From Paraburkholderia humisilvae (GTDB taxonomy: Bacteria > Pseudomonadota > Gammaproteobacteria > Burkholderiales > Burkholderiaceae): a DNA stretch of 64,000 bases. A program made the translations under genes and the position numbers. The notes below the pieces were generated by a model, which saw only the letters and a list, made by a program, of their open reading frames with translations, searched no databases and was not told the DNA's origin. The stretch is taken from contig NZ_CADIKH010000001.1 of the NCBI RefSeq assembly GCF_902859855.1, forward strand, positions 186,001 to 250,000. Reading direction: 5' to 3'. Positions 26,793-37,433 of the stretch are shown piece after piece (the stretch's first letter is position 1; each line of letters starts with the position of its first letter).

Positions 26793-27177
26793 GAGACCGG
26801 ACCGTGACCGACTACCGCATCGCCTTCAGATAGCCGTGCGGCAACGGCGGGACGCCCCGCTCGAGCCAGGCGATATCCGTTTTCGCGGGTGCCGGATATC
26901 GCTGCCGCTGTCGCGCCGCCGCGCGGGTCCCGCTGGCTAGCCCAGACGACCACGTAGACCACGCAGAAAGCAGCGCAACCGTCAGCGCCGACAACGGCTG
27001 CGGCGCGGACAGCAGAGTAACCCGCTTCAACGATCAGGACGAGCCTGTGCCGACGCGTCACGCGCGCCGGCATGGGAGGGGCTTTGCCGGCGTTTTTCGT
27101 TTGGCCTCACAGGTGCGCCCTCTCCCGTCCGCTCGGCCACGACGCATTCATCAAAAACGAGTCAGGAGACTGTTCCA
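26793..27177. other. intergenic region between MFS gene and porin (385 bp)
   Basis: No coding sequence is supported. The open frames here overlap both strands without family character. The region ends the transporter operon with the terminator at 27065-27097 and then carries the porin leader, which has a GGAG site at 27164-27167 before the ATG. Confidence 0.5.
27065..27097 (+). terminator. rho-independent terminator before the porin gene
   Basis: CGCCGGC (27065-27071) pairs with GCCGGCG (27086-27092), followed at once by TTTTT. It probably ends the transcript of the catabolic operon about 270 bp after the MFS stop and insulates the porin gene. Confidence 0.6.
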
Positions 27178-28335
27178 ATGAAGAAGTTAGCGATAGCGAC
27201 GGGCCTTGCCCTATCTGCCGCGGCAGCCCATGCGCAAAGCAGCGTGACGCTGTACGGCCTGCTGGATGCCGGCGTGAGTTACGTGAACCACGCGGCCGGC
27301 CCGGACGGCAACGCGGCAAGCAAGGTCAAGCTCGACGACGGGGTGATTCAGGGCAATCGCTGGGGAATCCGCGGCAGCGAGGATCTCGGTGGCGGACTCG
27401 CTGCGATCTTCACACTCGAAAACGGCCTCTCCGTCGCAAACGGCACCGCGTCGCAAGGCGGCGCGCTGTTCGGCCGGCAGGCGTTCGTCGGGCTGTCGCA
27501 GCAAGGCGTCGGCGCGCTGACCTTCGGCCGGCAATATTCGCTGTCGACCGATTACATCGCGAAGTACGCGGCAGGCGGCGTCACGGTCGGCAACTACGCA
27601 TTCCATATCAACGACGTCGACCAGTTGACGTCGAGCCGGATCAACAACGCGGTGAAATTCACGAGCGCGAACTTTGGCGGACTCACATTCGGCGCGTTGT
27701 ACGGATTCTCGAATCAGGCGGGGGCGTTCGCCGGTTCGCCCGCGACCGACGAGGACGGCGTCGCGAACGCCGGTTCGTCACGCACGATCAGCTTCGGCGC
27801 CAACTTTGACCATGGCCCGTTCGGCGCCGCCGCCGCGTACACCGATATCCGCTTTCCCGGGTCGGCCACGCCCGCGTTCCCGATCACGATCGCCAACGTC
27901 AATACGTTCGGCGACAAGGATCTGCGCACGATCGGCGTCGGCGCGCGCTACGCGTTCGGCCCGGCGCTGGTGTTCGGCAACTGGACCAATACGCGCTTCG
28001 AGAGCGTGACCGGCCGCTCCTCGCTGTTCAATAACTACGAAATCGACGGCAAGTACTCGGTGACGCCGGCGTTTTCGGTCGGGCTCGGCTATACGTACTC
28101 GCGGCTCTCCGGCGACGCGACCGGACACTGGAACCAGCTCAACTCGATCGCGGACTATTTGCTGAGCAAACGCACCGACGTGTACGCACTGGTGGTCTAT
28201 CAGAAAGCGTCCGGCAGCAATAACGGCGTGCCGGTGCAGGCGGAAATCGGCTCGAGCTCGAGCTTCTTCGGCAATTCGGGAAGCGGCGCGAACAATCAGC
28301 TCGCGCTGCGGGTTGGGATGCGCACGCGCTTCTGA
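27178..28335 (+). CDS. Gram-negative trimeric porin (OmpC/Burkholderia type)
   Basis: 385 residues. The signal peptide MKKLAIATGLALSAAAAHA is followed by QSSVTLYGLLDAGVSYVN, the standard first strand of betaproteobacterial general porins. It contains RWGIRGSEDLGGGLAAIFTLE and FGRQAFVGLSQQGVGALTFGRQY, and ends with RVGMRTRF carrying the C-terminal aromatic residue needed for outer-membrane assembly. It forms a 16-strand barrel for diffusion of small anionic solutes. Position after the carboxylate-uptake operon may reflect a role in acid uptake. Confidence 0.92.
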   Translation: MKKLAIATGLALSAAAAHAQSSVTLYGLLDAGVSYVNHAAGPDGNAASKVKLDDGVIQGNRWGIRGSEDLGGGLAAIFTLENGLSVANGTASQGGALFGRQAFVGLSQQGVGALTFGRQYSLSTDYIAKYAAGGVTVGNYAFHINDVDQLTSSRINNAVKFTSANFGGLTFGALYGFSNQAGAFAGSPATDEDGVANAGSSRTISFGANFDHGPFGAAAAYTDIRFPGSATPAFPITIANVNTFGDKDLRTIGVGARYAFGPALVFGNWTNTRFESVTGRSSLFNNYEIDGKYSVTPAFSVGLGYTYSRLSGDATGHWNQLNSIADYLLSKRTDVYALVVYQKASGSNNGVPVQAEIGSSSSFFGNSGSGANNQLALRVGMRTRF

Positions 28336-28352
28336 GCCTGACCGCGTGACCC

Positions 28353-28378
28353 GGGAGAGGCCATCGCAGGTCTCTCCC
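28353..28378 (+). terminator. hairpin after the porin gene, possible terminator
   Basis: GGGAGAG (28353-28359) pairs with CTCTCCC (28372-28378) with a 12-base loop. No uridine run follows, so it may be a 3' stabilising hairpin or a weak terminator before ribBA. I saw no FMN riboswitch in the 110 bp before ribBA. Confidence 0.4.
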
Positions 28379-28445
28379 ATCCGAACGGGGCGACTTGGCG
28401 AGCCGCGTGGCGTAAAATACGCGCTTTCCCGAATCTCTCGCCACC

Positions 28446-29582
<1,137 letters not shown>

Positions 29583-29651
29583 GCGGTTGACTTCTGCATG
29601 ACCCGCGCGTTCAGGATACTGCGCTCACCCCCTTCACTTCACGGACCTGAT

Positions 29652-30176
29652 ATGGAAATCGGACAATACCAACCGAATCTCGATGGCGACGGGCTGCGCA
29701 TTGGCATCGTGCAGTCGCGTTTTAACGAACCGGTGTGCAACGGCCTCGCCGACGCATGCATCGAAGAACTCGAACGCCTGGGCGTGACGGGTGAGGACGT
29801 GCTGCTCGTCACCGTGCCGGGCGCGCTCGAAATTCCACTCGCGCTGCAAAAGCTCGCCGAAAGCGGCCAGTTCGACGCGCTGATCGCGGTCGGCGCGGTG
29901 ATCCGCGGCGAAACGTACCACTTCGAGCTCGTATCGAACGAAAATGGCGCGGGTATCACACGCGTCGGCCTCGACTTCGGCATTCCGATCGCCAACGCGG
30001 TGCTGACCACCGACTCCGACGAACAGGCGGTCGCGCGGATGACCGAAAAGGGTCGCGATGCGGCGCGCGTTGCCGTCGAAATGGCCAATCTTGCGGTCGC
30101 ACTCGAGCAGCTCGACGGCGATGACGACGACGAAGAAGAAGACGAAGACGAGGGTGACGAAGAGGAACGGGCATGA
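29652..30176 (+). CDS. ribH: 6,7-dimethyl-8-ribityllumazine synthase
   Basis: About 174 residues. Lumazine synthase joins dihydroxybutanone phosphate to the pyrimidine precursor of riboflavin. Recognisable segments are [30 protein letters not shown] and [14 protein letters not shown], with the catalytic His. The C-terminus is a run of about 20 Asp/Glu residues, an unusual acidic tail. The start at ATG 29652 fits the family; an upstream in-frame ATG at 29598 adds a basic, non-homologous leader. Its stop overlaps the nusB start (ATGA). Confidence 0.93.
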   Translation: MEIGQYQPNLDGDGLRIGIVQSRFNEPVCNGLADACIEELERLGVTGEDVLLVTVPGALEIPLALQKLAESGQFDALIAVGAVIRGETYHFELVSNENGAGITRVGLDFGIPIANAVLTTDSDEQAVARMTEKGRDAARVAVEMANLAVALEQLDGDDDDEEEDEDEGDEEERA

Positions 30177-30610
30177 AGAGCGCACGCCGACGTTCGCGCG
30201 AACTGGCCACGCAGGGGTTGTACCAGTGGCTGCTGTCGGGTGCGCCTGCCGGCGAGATCGATACCCAGCTGCGCGGCGCGCAGGGTTTCGACAAGGCTGA
30301 TCACGAGCATCTGAATGCGCTGCTGCACGGCGTGATTCGCGAAGGGGACGAATTGTCCGCCGCGATTGCGCCGTGCCTCGACCGGCCGATCGATCAGCTT
30401 TCGCCGGTCGAGCGCGCGGTGCTGCTCGTCGCCGCGTATGAGCTCAAGCACCACGTCGATATTCCGTACCGTGTCGTAATCAACGAAGCCGTCGAACTCG
30501 CGAAGACATTCGGCGGGTCTGACGGTTATAAATACGTCAACGGCGTGCTCGACAAGCTGTCCGCGCAGCTGCGCGAGGCTGAAACGCAAGCGTCGGCCCG
30601 CAAGCGCTAG
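30173..30610 (+). CDS. nusB: transcription antitermination factor NusB
   Basis: This 145-residue all-helical protein opens with the conserved [20 protein letters not shown] and later has [15 protein letters not shown] and [17 protein letters not shown]. It binds boxA RNA together with NusE (S10) in rRNA antitermination. The start overlaps the ribH stop by four bases, giving translational coupling. The ribH-nusB pairing is widespread in proteobacteria. Confidence 0.95.
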   Translation: MKSARRRSRELATQGLYQWLLSGAPAGEIDTQLRGAQGFDKADHEHLNALLHGVIREGDELSAAIAPCLDRPIDQLSPVERAVLLVAAYELKHHVDIPYRVVINEAVELAKTFGGSDGYKYVNGVLDKLSAQLREAETQASARKR

Positions 30611-30704
30611 ACGGCGGCGCGCGGGCCGCGACGCCTCGCAACTCGCCAGGTACACGGCCTCTTTCACACTGCGGCCCGTTTTTGTTTCGAACTGGACTCA
30701 TCCG

Positions 30705-31898
30705 ATGAACAGCGTCAGCGAACCTCTGATCCATCTGGCCGCGCGCGTCGACGCGATTCAGCCGTTCTACGTGATGGAAATGATGAAGGAAGCCGAGCAG
30801 CTCGAGCGCGCCGGCCGCGACATCATCCATATGAGCATCGGCCAGCCGGACTTCACCGCGCCCGAGCCGGTGCTCGAAGCGGCGGCGAACGCGCTGCGGC
30901 GCGGCGACATGCACTACACGAGCGCACTCGGCATTCGCGCGCTGCGCGAGGCGATCGCCGGCCACTATGCGCACGCTTATGGAATCGACGTCGACCCGGC
31001 GCGCATCGTCGTGACGGCCGGCGCATCGGCGGCGTTGCTGCTCGCGTGCACGGCGCTGGTCGATCGTGACGACGAAGTGCTGATGCCCGACCCGTGCTAT
31101 CCGTGCAACCGGCACTTCGTCACCGCTGCGGAGGGCAAGCCGGTGCTCGTGCCAAGCGGTCCCGCCGAGCGTTTCCAGTTGACGGCCGACGACGTCGAAC
31201 GCTTGTGGACCTCGCGCACGCGCGGCGTGCTGCTCGCGTCGCCGTCGAACCCAACCGGCACGTCGATCGCGCCGGACGAACTGAAGCGCATCGTCGAAGC
31301 CGTGCGCGCGCGCGGCGGTTTCACGGTGGTCGACGAGATCTACCAGGGGCTCAGCTACGACGCGCCGCCGGTTTGCGCGGTGTCGTTCGGTGACGACGTC
31401 ATCACGGTCAACAGCTTCTCGAAGTACTTCAACATGACCGGCTGGCGGCTCGGCTGGCTCGTGGTGCCGCCGTCGCTCGTCGACGCGTTCGAGAAGCTGT
31501 CGCAAAACCTGTTTATCTGCGCGTCGGCGCTCGCGCAGCACGCGGCGCTTGCGTGCTTCGAACCGGCAACGCTGGCGATCTATGAGATGCGCCGGCTCGA
31601 ATTCAAGCGCCGGCGCGACTTTCTCGTGCCGGCGCTCGAATCGCTCGGGTTTGCTGTACCGGTGATGCCGGACGGCGCGTTTTACGTGTACGCCGACTGC
31701 CGGAACGTGCCGCATGCGGCAGCCGGCGACAGCGCCGTGTTGGCCAGTGCGATGCTGCACGATGCGGGGGTCGTGATGGTGCCCGGAATGGATTTTGGTT
31801 CGGCCGCCCCGCACGACTATGTGCGCGTGTCGTATGCGACCGCTTATCCGAGGCTCGAAGAGGCCGTGGAACGGTTGCGCGGATTGTTCAGCCGGTAG
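30705..31898 (+). CDS. class I/II PLP-dependent aminotransferase
   Basis: 397 residues of fold type I. The PLP lysine lies in NSFSKYFNMTGWRLGWLV, the cofactor-binding Asn in SPSNPTGTS, and an early IGQPDFTAPEP block marks aspartate/alanine-type aminotransferases. The amino-acid partner is not predictable. It follows nusB by about 95 bp in the same direction and could share the transcript. It is followed by a strong terminator. Confidence 0.9.
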   Translation: MNSVSEPLIHLAARVDAIQPFYVMEMMKEAEQLERAGRDIIHMSIGQPDFTAPEPVLEAAANALRRGDMHYTSALGIRALREAIAGHYAHAYGIDVDPARIVVTAGASAALLLACTALVDRDDEVLMPDPCYPCNRHFVTAAEGKPVLVPSGPAERFQLTADDVERLWTSRTRGVLLASPSNPTGTSIAPDELKRIVEAVRARGGFTVVDEIYQGLSYDAPPVCAVSFGDDVITVNSFSKYFNMTGWRLGWLVVPPSLVDAFEKLSQNLFICASALAQHAALACFEPATLAIYEMRRLEFKRRRDFLVPALESLGFAVPVMPDGAFYVYADCRNVPHAAAGDSAVLASAMLHDAGVVMVPGMDFGSAAPHDYVRVSYATAYPRLEEAVERLRGLFSR

Positions 31899-31942
31899 CC
31901 GCCGACGCGTTCGCCGCGTGAGCCGGCGGGTTCGGTCACGGT

Positions 31943-31981
31943 AAGCCCCCTGACGGTGAAACGGCCCGCAGGGGGCTTTTT
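31943..31981 (+). terminator. rho-independent terminator after the aminotransferase gene
   Basis: AAGCCCCCTG (31943-31952) pairs with CAGGGGGCTT (31969-31978), giving a stem of about ten pairs, and continues into a T run (31977-31981). It ends the ribBA-ribH-nusB-aminotransferase segment and precedes the AT-rich hipBA promoter. Confidence 0.85.
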
Positions 31982-32026
31982 CATGCGCAGTCGAACCGCG
32001 GCGGGTGATTGATACGCGATATTATT

Positions 32027-32135
32027 TATCATACATCTCTGGCAATATGTTTTATATTTCATACATCATCAACGTCAAATTCAAGTCTCGAGATTGCGTG
32101 TATGATTAATTAAACAAACGCGGCCGCGAGTATGA
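32027..32135. promoter_or_regulatory. four-copy TCATAC repeat array, probable HipB operator
   Basis: TCATAC occurs at 32029-32034 and 32059-32064, each followed by ATC. Its complement GTATGA occurs at 32100-32105 and 32130-32135. Both pairs are spaced exactly 30 bp apart and face each other across an AT-rich promoter. The last copy sits directly before the hipB start codon, where a ribosome site is expected. HipB-type antitoxins bind several inverted repeats in their own promoter, so autoregulation is inferred. Confidence 0.55.
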
Positions 32136-32136
32136 A

Positions 32137-32427
32137 ATGTCATTCCTCAGCCAGATCAAACAGCTCATCGCGCAACGCGAAACACCGTCCGCCCGCCTGG
32201 CGGAACTCGTCGGCATCGCGCGCCCGAATCTCGTGACGACCCTATCTGGAAAGCACGATACACGCGGCTCAACGCTCGACGCGATCGCTGGTGCGCTGAA
32301 CGCGCAGTGGGTGCTTGTCCCCAACGAGCATCTCGCCGCGGTAGAGCGCGTCCTCGCAGGACGCGACGCCGGGCCCGACCGCGAAGCGAAAAGCGCCGTC
32401 GACCTGTTCGTCGGGAAGAACCCATGA
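32137..32427 (+). CDS. hipB: HipB-type antitoxin, XRE helix-turn-helix
   Basis: This 96-residue DNA-binding antitoxin has an HTH spanning about residues 15-50: SARLAELVGIARPNLVTTL, then STLDAIAGALNAQWVLV. It pairs with HipA encoded immediately downstream with a four-base ATGA overlap, represses their promoter and neutralises the kinase. The start ATG 32137 is preceded by the last repeat of the operator array rather than a clean Shine-Dalgarno. Confidence 0.85.
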   Translation: MSFLSQIKQLIAQRETPSARLAELVGIARPNLVTTLSGKHDTRGSTLDAIAGALNAQWVLVPNEHLAAVERVLAGRDAGPDREAKSAVDLFVGKNP

Positions 32428-33725
32428 GCGACGGTCTGCACCCGCGATATCTGGAAGTTCGCTTCTACGGCGAGATCGTGGGCTACCTTTGCGAACTCGA
32501 CGGAAACTGCCGCTTTGTACCGTCGGAGCGGTTCAACGCCGCATCGGGGCAGCCGACCCTGAGCCTTTCGATGTCGATTCCAGGCGTACCGGCCATCGCC
32601 GCCGCCATCTTCGCCAACCCCTTCCACCCCGCGCTTTACAACACCGGCGGGCAGTTGCCGCCGTTCTTCGCGGGGCTTCTTCCGGAGAGCGAGCTTCGTC
32701 GGCGACTCGAGCTCACCCGGCACAACCCTGAAGACCGCGACGACTTCGGCGTGCTTGCCGCCGCCGGGACCGATCTTCCCGGCGCCGTCGTGGTCGCGCC
32801 ACTCGCCGACCCGCACGACATCCCTGAGTACGCGCGGACGTTCGGGGCCACCGGCGGCGCGGACAATCTCGAATCGACGGTCATCGAGGGGGCGACGGAA
32901 GGTGCCGCATCGGTATCGGGGGTTCAGAACAAGCTCGCGCTCTCAACCCTGCAACGGGGCAAGCGGTACACAATGCCCGGGCATGGGAAGCTCTCGGACA
33001 TCATTGCGAAGCTGCCGGTGCGCAACGACGACACACAGATCTTTAACGAATACGCGGCGATGCAGCTGGCGAAAGCCGCTGGTGTCGATGTCGCCGACTG
33101 TGAGCCGATGCCCATCGCTGCGCTCGACATAGCTGGCGTGAGCGATGCGGCCGGTACAGCGCAATGGTTCCTGGCGGTTCAGCGCTACGACCGGGTCGAC
33201 AACGTCCGGCTGCATGTGGAGGACGCGTGCCAGATTCTCGGGCGGATGCCGCGCGCGAAGTACGGCAACATCGAGCACTTTCAAACCCTCGTCACGCTGC
33301 TCAATCGACTCAGTCCGAAAGGCGTCGATGACGTTCGACAGTTCTTCATCCGTCAGGCTGTCAATACGCTGATCGGAAACAGCGACGCACACCTGAAGAA
33401 TTTCTCCGTGCTCTATGCCGACAGGAAGTTTCCGCAGCTGACTCCCGCGTACGACATCGTGTGCGTGGCCGCTTTACCGGGCTTCGCAGCGTACGGAACC
33501 AATGTCGCGATCGACCGGATGCAGCGCGTGCAAACGCTGGAGGACTATAAGTTAATGGCGCGCGCCAGCGGTATCGCCGAGCGGATCGCGACAGCCGCGG
33601 TGAAATCGGCTGTGTCGGCGGCGCGCGGCCTGTGGCCTCAACGGCTCGAGCAGCTAGCTGCCCCATCCAGGATGAAGGAACTCGTGCTTGAACGACTCGC
33701 GACGTTACCGTTGGCTCAGGTCTGA
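32424..33725 (+). CDS. hipA: HipA-type serine/threonine kinase toxin
   Basis: 433 residues. An N-terminal HipA subdomain is followed by a C-terminal kinase fold. The Gly/Ser loop SVSGVQNKLAL (residues 163-173) matches the flexible ATP loop with the autophosphorylated Ser. The catalytic loop GNSDAHLKNFS and the metal-binding YDIV (in place of DFG) follow. HipA kinases phosphorylate glutamyl-tRNA synthetase or related targets and induce persistence. Here the toxin is full length with intact motifs, so the module is probably functional. Start ATG overlaps hipB. Confidence 0.88.
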   Translation: MSDGLHPRYLEVRFYGEIVGYLCELDGNCRFVPSERFNAASGQPTLSLSMSIPGVPAIAAAIFANPFHPALYNTGGQLPPFFAGLLPESELRRRLELTRHNPEDRDDFGVLAAAGTDLPGAVVVAPLADPHDIPEYARTFGATGGADNLESTVIEGATEGAASVSGVQNKLALSTLQRGKRYTMPGHGKLSDIIAKLPVRNDDTQIFNEYAAMQLAKAAGVDVADCEPMPIAALDIAGVSDAAGTAQWFLAVQRYDRVDNVRLHVEDACQILGRMPRAKYGNIEHFQTLVTLLNRLSPKGVDDVRQFFIRQAVNTLIGNSDAHLKNFSVLYADRKFPQLTPAYDIVCVAALPGFAAYGTNVAIDRMQRVQTLEDYKLMARASGIAERIATAAVKSAVSAARGLWPQRLEQLAAPSRMKELVLERLATLPLAQV

Positions 33726-33782
33726 GTGACGCAGTCTCGCGCTTCGCCGTCTCGTGTCACGGCCAACCGGACGCCGGCCATG

Positions 33783-33824
33783 AAAAAGCCCCTGCCGGAG
33801 AACCTGACCGGCAGGGGCTTGTTT
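33783..33824 (-). terminator. bidirectional terminator between hipA and the lytic transglycosylase gene
   Basis: AAGCCCCTGCCGG pairs with CCGGCAGGGGCTT, a 13-bp perfect stem with a nine-base loop. Read on the minus strand it is followed by a run of T (the AAAAA at 33783-33787), so it best terminates the lytic transglycosylase transcript. The plus-strand T run is shorter. Confidence 0.8.
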
Positions 33825-33848
33825 GATCGTAATCGCTGTTCGGTGAGA

Positions 33849-35048
33849 TCAGGCGCCCAGTTGCTCCGGCGAAGCATCGTGCTTTTGTGCCGTGCTCGCG
33901 TCGTCTTGTGCGGGCGTGACGCTCGATGTCGTCTTCGCCGCGGCGAGCGGATGACCGCCGTCGAGCGTTACCTGCACGCGTTTGCCATTGTTTGCAGCCG
34001 GTTGCGCGGACGTCGACGCGTTCACCGTCGCGGGCGCCTGCGGCGCGTTGATCGGCACCTTGCGGCCGCGTGCGACGTCGCGCAGACGCGTGCGCTCGGC
34101 CATCACCTTCGCGCCGTAGCCGCCGTCGTCCTGCGTCGACGAACCGACGTACAGGCGCAGACCGCCTAGCAGCGAACCGCCGCGTGCGATGCAATCCTTC
34201 AGCACCAGCGCGCCGACCTTGATGTTCGCGAGCGGCTCGAGCGCGGCGCGCTGACCGCCAAAGTAGCGGAACTTGTCCGAGTGCACCGTGGACATCACCT
34301 GCATCAGGCCCTTCGCGCCGACGCCACTTTCCGCGTATGGGTTGAAGCCCGATTCGATCGCCATCACGGCGAGCAGCAGCAGCGGGTCGAGCCCGACCTC
34401 GCGGCCGGTGTCAAACGCTGCCTTCACAAGTTCGCTGACCGGCTCCTGCGCGACACGGTAGCGGCGCGCAATGAAGGTCGAGACCAGATCCTGCTCACGC
34501 GAAGACACCAGCACGCGGTCGTCACGCGCATCGGCGCTTACGCGTTGCGACGGAATCATGTTTGCCAGCGACGCGACGCTCGGCAGCGTGCGCGGGTCGA
34601 GCCCGTTGACCGCCGATGACGGGCCGGCGCTGCCGCCGTTCGTGGCCTTGTTCAGGCCGGTGCCGAGGTCGAGGGGGTTGTCGAAGCCGTTCACGCCGGT
34701 CAACGCGACCGCTTGCGTCTCGCCGTCGTTGGTGCTGCTGGTATTGCTGGACAACGTATCGTCCGCTGTCCCGTCGCCGCGCACACCGGGCGGCGCGATA
34801 GCCGGCAGCGGATTGCCTTGCAGCAGCCGGGCCGGGCCTGCCTGCACGGCGGCGGACAACACCGGCATCAGCTTCGCGGCAAGCGTGCCGCGCCACGTCG
34901 GCATCAGCCACAGCGCGAGCGCCAGCACTACGGCGACCCCGCCCACGACGCTAAACAGATAATGACTCAGACGCGTCCCGCGACGTAATACAGCGCGTAC
35001 AGCTTGTGCGGCTCGCTCATCGGGACGCCACGATAACCAGGCGTTCAT
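33849..35048 (-). CDS. membrane-anchored lytic transglycosylase (SLT family)
   Basis: 399 residues. The basic N-terminus and a single hydrophobic helix (about 28-50) suggest an inner-membrane anchor facing the periplasm. A long, low-complexity linker follows, then an SLT domain with LLLAVMAIESGFNPYAESG (catalytic Glu) and GAKGLMQVM. It cleaves peptidoglycan glycan strands, forming 1,6-anhydro-muramyl ends. The final ~60 residues are Ala/Gln/Thr-rich. No partner genes are adjacent. Confidence 0.88.
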   Translation of the reverse strand: MNAWLSWRPDERAAQAVRAVLRRGTRLSHYLFSVVGGVAVVLALALWLMPTWRGTLAAKLMPVLSAAVQAGPARLLQGNPLPAIAPPGVRGDGTADDTLSSNTSSTNDGETQAVALTGVNGFDNPLDLGTGLNKATNGGSAGPSSAVNGLDPRTLPSVASLANMIPSQRVSADARDDRVLVSSREQDLVSTFIARRYRVAQEPVSELVKAAFDTGREVGLDPLLLLAVMAIESGFNPYAESGVGAKGLMQVMSTVHSDKFRYFGGQRAALEPLANIKVGALVLKDCIARGGSLLGGLRLYVGSSTQDDGGYGAKVMAERTRLRDVARGRKVPINAPQAPATVNASTSAQPAANNGKRVQVTLDGGHPLAAAKTTSSVTPAQDDASTAQKHDASPEQLGA

Positions 35049-35764
35049 TCAGATCTCCCATGTTGCATGACTCCGCGCACCCCGCCGATGAACCGGCTTC
35101 GGCAACACGTCCGCAGAATCAAGACGTCGTGCGCTCTGGTTAAGGCGGCCACGGCGTCGGGAAGCAGCAAAGAACGGCAAAAAATACCGTTCGGGGAGCC
35201 CAAATTTCGGAAACGGTCGGGCAGCATGCTGTAAAGCATGCACACTCGGGGGCTCCCACACGAAAAACCAGCGTCGAATTGCGCTGGTGAAGACAACTAA
35301 AACCGTCAATGCCGTGCAAGGGGCGGCAAAAGCGACGCGTTGCGTCTGAAGGACCGGGGGACGGTGGTAAAAACTATCAAGCCCTGCAACCAATGCAGCG
35401 GATTCTAGAGCACCGTTTTATAGATCGTCAACACTATAAATATCCAAAGCTATAACCAATTGTCATAATGAACGGCGTTCAGTCGGTCAAGACCCGCGTA
35501 GTACGCGCCTTTCGGGCCATATGACTTTTCGCGCCTCAGCGTGCGCCAGACAACGCATGTAAAATCGACAATCGAAAGAAACAGGCGTTCCTGCGTTTTT
35601 TGTTGCAATTTGTTGCTGCCTGTCGGCGCCGTCACGTTGTCCGCTGTTTGTCGTCGTCATTCGCAGTCGCTATTCGCTATCGCTGTTTGCCGCCGCCAGC
35701 CGCTTGCACCGGCCGGTGCCCGTCCTCTCACTCCGCCGTCTGACGGCCCTTCGCATCGGACCCG
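35049..35764. other. 716-bp intergenic region with structured elements
   Basis: No gene is supported. Overlapping inverted repeats: ACCGTT (35186-35191) with AACGGT (35212-35217); GGGAGCCC (35194-35201) with GGGCTCCC (35250-35257); and inside the latter GCATGC-6-GCATGC (35224-35241). They could form alternative hairpins in a long leader of the lytic transglycosylase gene on the minus strand. The stretch 35395-35470 is AT-rich and probably promoter-like. The ubiD leader 35600-35764 shows no clear signal. Confidence 0.4.
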
Positions 35765-37342
35765 ATGAAATATAAAGACCTGCGCGACTTCGCCGGACGT
35801 CTCGAGTCGTTAGGCGAACTGCGCCGCATCTCGCAAAACGTCTCCCCCGTCCTGGAAATGACCGAACTGTGCGATCGGGTGCTGCGAGCAGGCGGCCCCG
35901 CGCTGCTGTTTGAATCGAAACAGAACCACGCGTTTGCCGTGCTCGGCAACCTGTTCGGCACGCCGCGCCGCGTCGCACTGGGGATGGGCATCGAAACAGC
36001 GGGCGGCGACGGCGCCCACGGCGATCAAGCCGCGCTCGAGTCGCTGCGGGACGTCGGGCGACTGCTATCCGCACTGAAGGAGCCCGAGCCGCCGAAGGGC
36101 CTGAAGGAGGCGGGCAAGCTGCTGTCGCTCGCGAAAGCGGTCTGGGACATGGCGCCAAAAACGGTCAGCGGGCCGCCGTGTCAGGAAATCGTCTGGGAAG
36201 GCAACGACGTCGACCTCGCGAAACTGCCGGTCCAGACCTGCTGGCCTGGCGACGCGGGCCCGCTGATCACGTGGGGACTCACGGTCACGCGCGGGCCCAG
36301 CAAGACCCGGCAGAACCTCGGCATTTACCGGCAGCAGGTCATTGGGCGCAATAAGGTGATCATGCGCTGGCTGGCGCATCGCGGCGGCGCGCTCGATTTC
36401 CGCGAGTTCGCGTTGCGCAACCCCGGGCAGCCGTACCCGGTCGCGGTGGTGCTCGGCGCGGACCCGGCGACCATTCTCGGCGCCGTGACGCCGGTGCCCG
36501 ATACGCTATCGGAATACCAGTTCGCCGGCCTGCTGCGCGGCGGCCGCACGGAGCTCGCGAAGTGCGTGACGCCCGGTGTCGATACGTTGCAGGTGCCGGC
36601 GCGCGCCGAGATCGTGCTTGAAGGCTTTATCTATCCGCAGCAGGGCGAGCCGGCTGCGGCGCCGGCGGGCGCGCCGCCCAGGCCGTCAAAGGGGCCGGCA
36701 AGCGCGTATGAGCATGCGCTCGAAGGTCCGTACGGCGACCACACGGGCTACTACAACGAACAGGAGTGGTTCCCGGTATTCACGATCGAGCGCATCACGA
36801 TGCGTCGCGACGCGATCTACCACTCCACCTATACCGGCAAACCGCCTGACGAGCCAGCCGTGCTGGGCGTTGCGCTCAACGAGGTGTTCGTGCCGTTGTT
36901 GCAGAAGCAATTCCCGGAGATCACCGATTTCTATCTACCGCCGGAAGGATGCAGCTACCGGATGGCGATCGTGCAGATGAAGAAGAGCTACCCCGGTCAC
37001 GCGAAACGGGTGATGTTCGGCGTCTGGAGCTTCCTGCGGCAATTCATGTATACGAAGTTCATCGTCGTCGTCGACGAAGACGTCAACATTCGCGACTGGA
37101 AGGAAGTGATCTGGGCGATCACGACGCGCATCGATCCGTCGCGCGACACGGTGCTGGTCGATCAGACGCCGATCGATTATCTCGATTTCGCGTCGCCGGT
37201 GGCCGGTCTCGGGTCGAAGATGGGACTCGACGCGACCAGCAAGTGGCCCGGTGAAACCGACCGCGAATGGGGCCGCCCGATCGAGATGGATCGTGCGGTC
37301 AAGGCACGCGTCGACGAACTCTGGAATACGTTAGGTCTGTGA
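35765..37342 (+). CDS. ubiD: UbiD-family decarboxylase (3-octaprenyl-4-hydroxybenzoate carboxy-lyase)
   Basis: This 525-residue prenylated-FMN-dependent decarboxylase removes the carboxyl group of the polyprenyl-hydroxybenzoate intermediate of ubiquinone synthesis. It starts [20 protein letters not shown] and has [19 protein letters not shown] and [19 protein letters not shown] as typical blocks. The central insert (about 298-320) is Pro/Ala-rich and longer than in E. coli UbiD. The flavin prenyltransferase gene ubiX is not in the window. Confidence 0.9.
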   Translation: MKYKDLRDFAGRLESLGELRRISQNVSPVLEMTELCDRVLRAGGPALLFESKQNHAFAVLGNLFGTPRRVALGMGIETAGGDGAHGDQAALESLRDVGRLLSALKEPEPPKGLKEAGKLLSLAKAVWDMAPKTVSGPPCQEIVWEGNDVDLAKLPVQTCWPGDAGPLITWGLTVTRGPSKTRQNLGIYRQQVIGRNKVIMRWLAHRGGALDFREFALRNPGQPYPVAVVLGADPATILGAVTPVPDTLSEYQFAGLLRGGRTELAKCVTPGVDTLQVPARAEIVLEGFIYPQQGEPAAAPAGAPPRPSKGPASAYEHALEGPYGDHTGYYNEQEWFPVFTIERITMRRDAIYHSTYTGKPPDEPAVLGVALNEVFVPLLQKQFPEITDFYLPPEGCSYRMAIVQMKKSYPGHAKRVMFGVWSFLRQFMYTKFIVVVDEDVNIRDWKEVIWAITTRIDPSRDTVLVDQTPIDYLDFASPVAGLGSKMGLDATSKWPGETDREWGRPIEMDRAVKARVDELWNTLGL

Positions 37343-37351
37343 CTTCATCCA

Positions 37352-37399
37352 CCGGCGCCCTGTAGAATTGCGCCGGCGCGAAGCGTGCACCCACGCTTC
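37352..37399. terminator. two tandem hairpins after ubiD
   Basis: CCGGCGC pairs with GCGCCGG around 37352-37376, and GAAGCGTG (37380-37387) pairs with CACGCTTC (37392-37399) with a four-base loop. No U run follows, so they may act as a partial terminator or mRNA 3' structure before the LysE-family gene. Confidence 0.4.
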
Positions 37400-37433
37400 G
37401 CTTCAACTATAAGAATTCAGGGAAGTTGCGCGG

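Noticed and set aside
28337..28445. FMN riboswitch or sigma-70 promoter before ribBA
   Set aside because: No FMN-element core seen, and the TTGGCG/TAAAAT pair is only 12 bp apart, too close for a normal promoter.
30537..31814. 425-codon open frame antisense to the aminotransferase
   Set aside because: Arg/His/Gln-rich shadow; the sense gene has full motifs.
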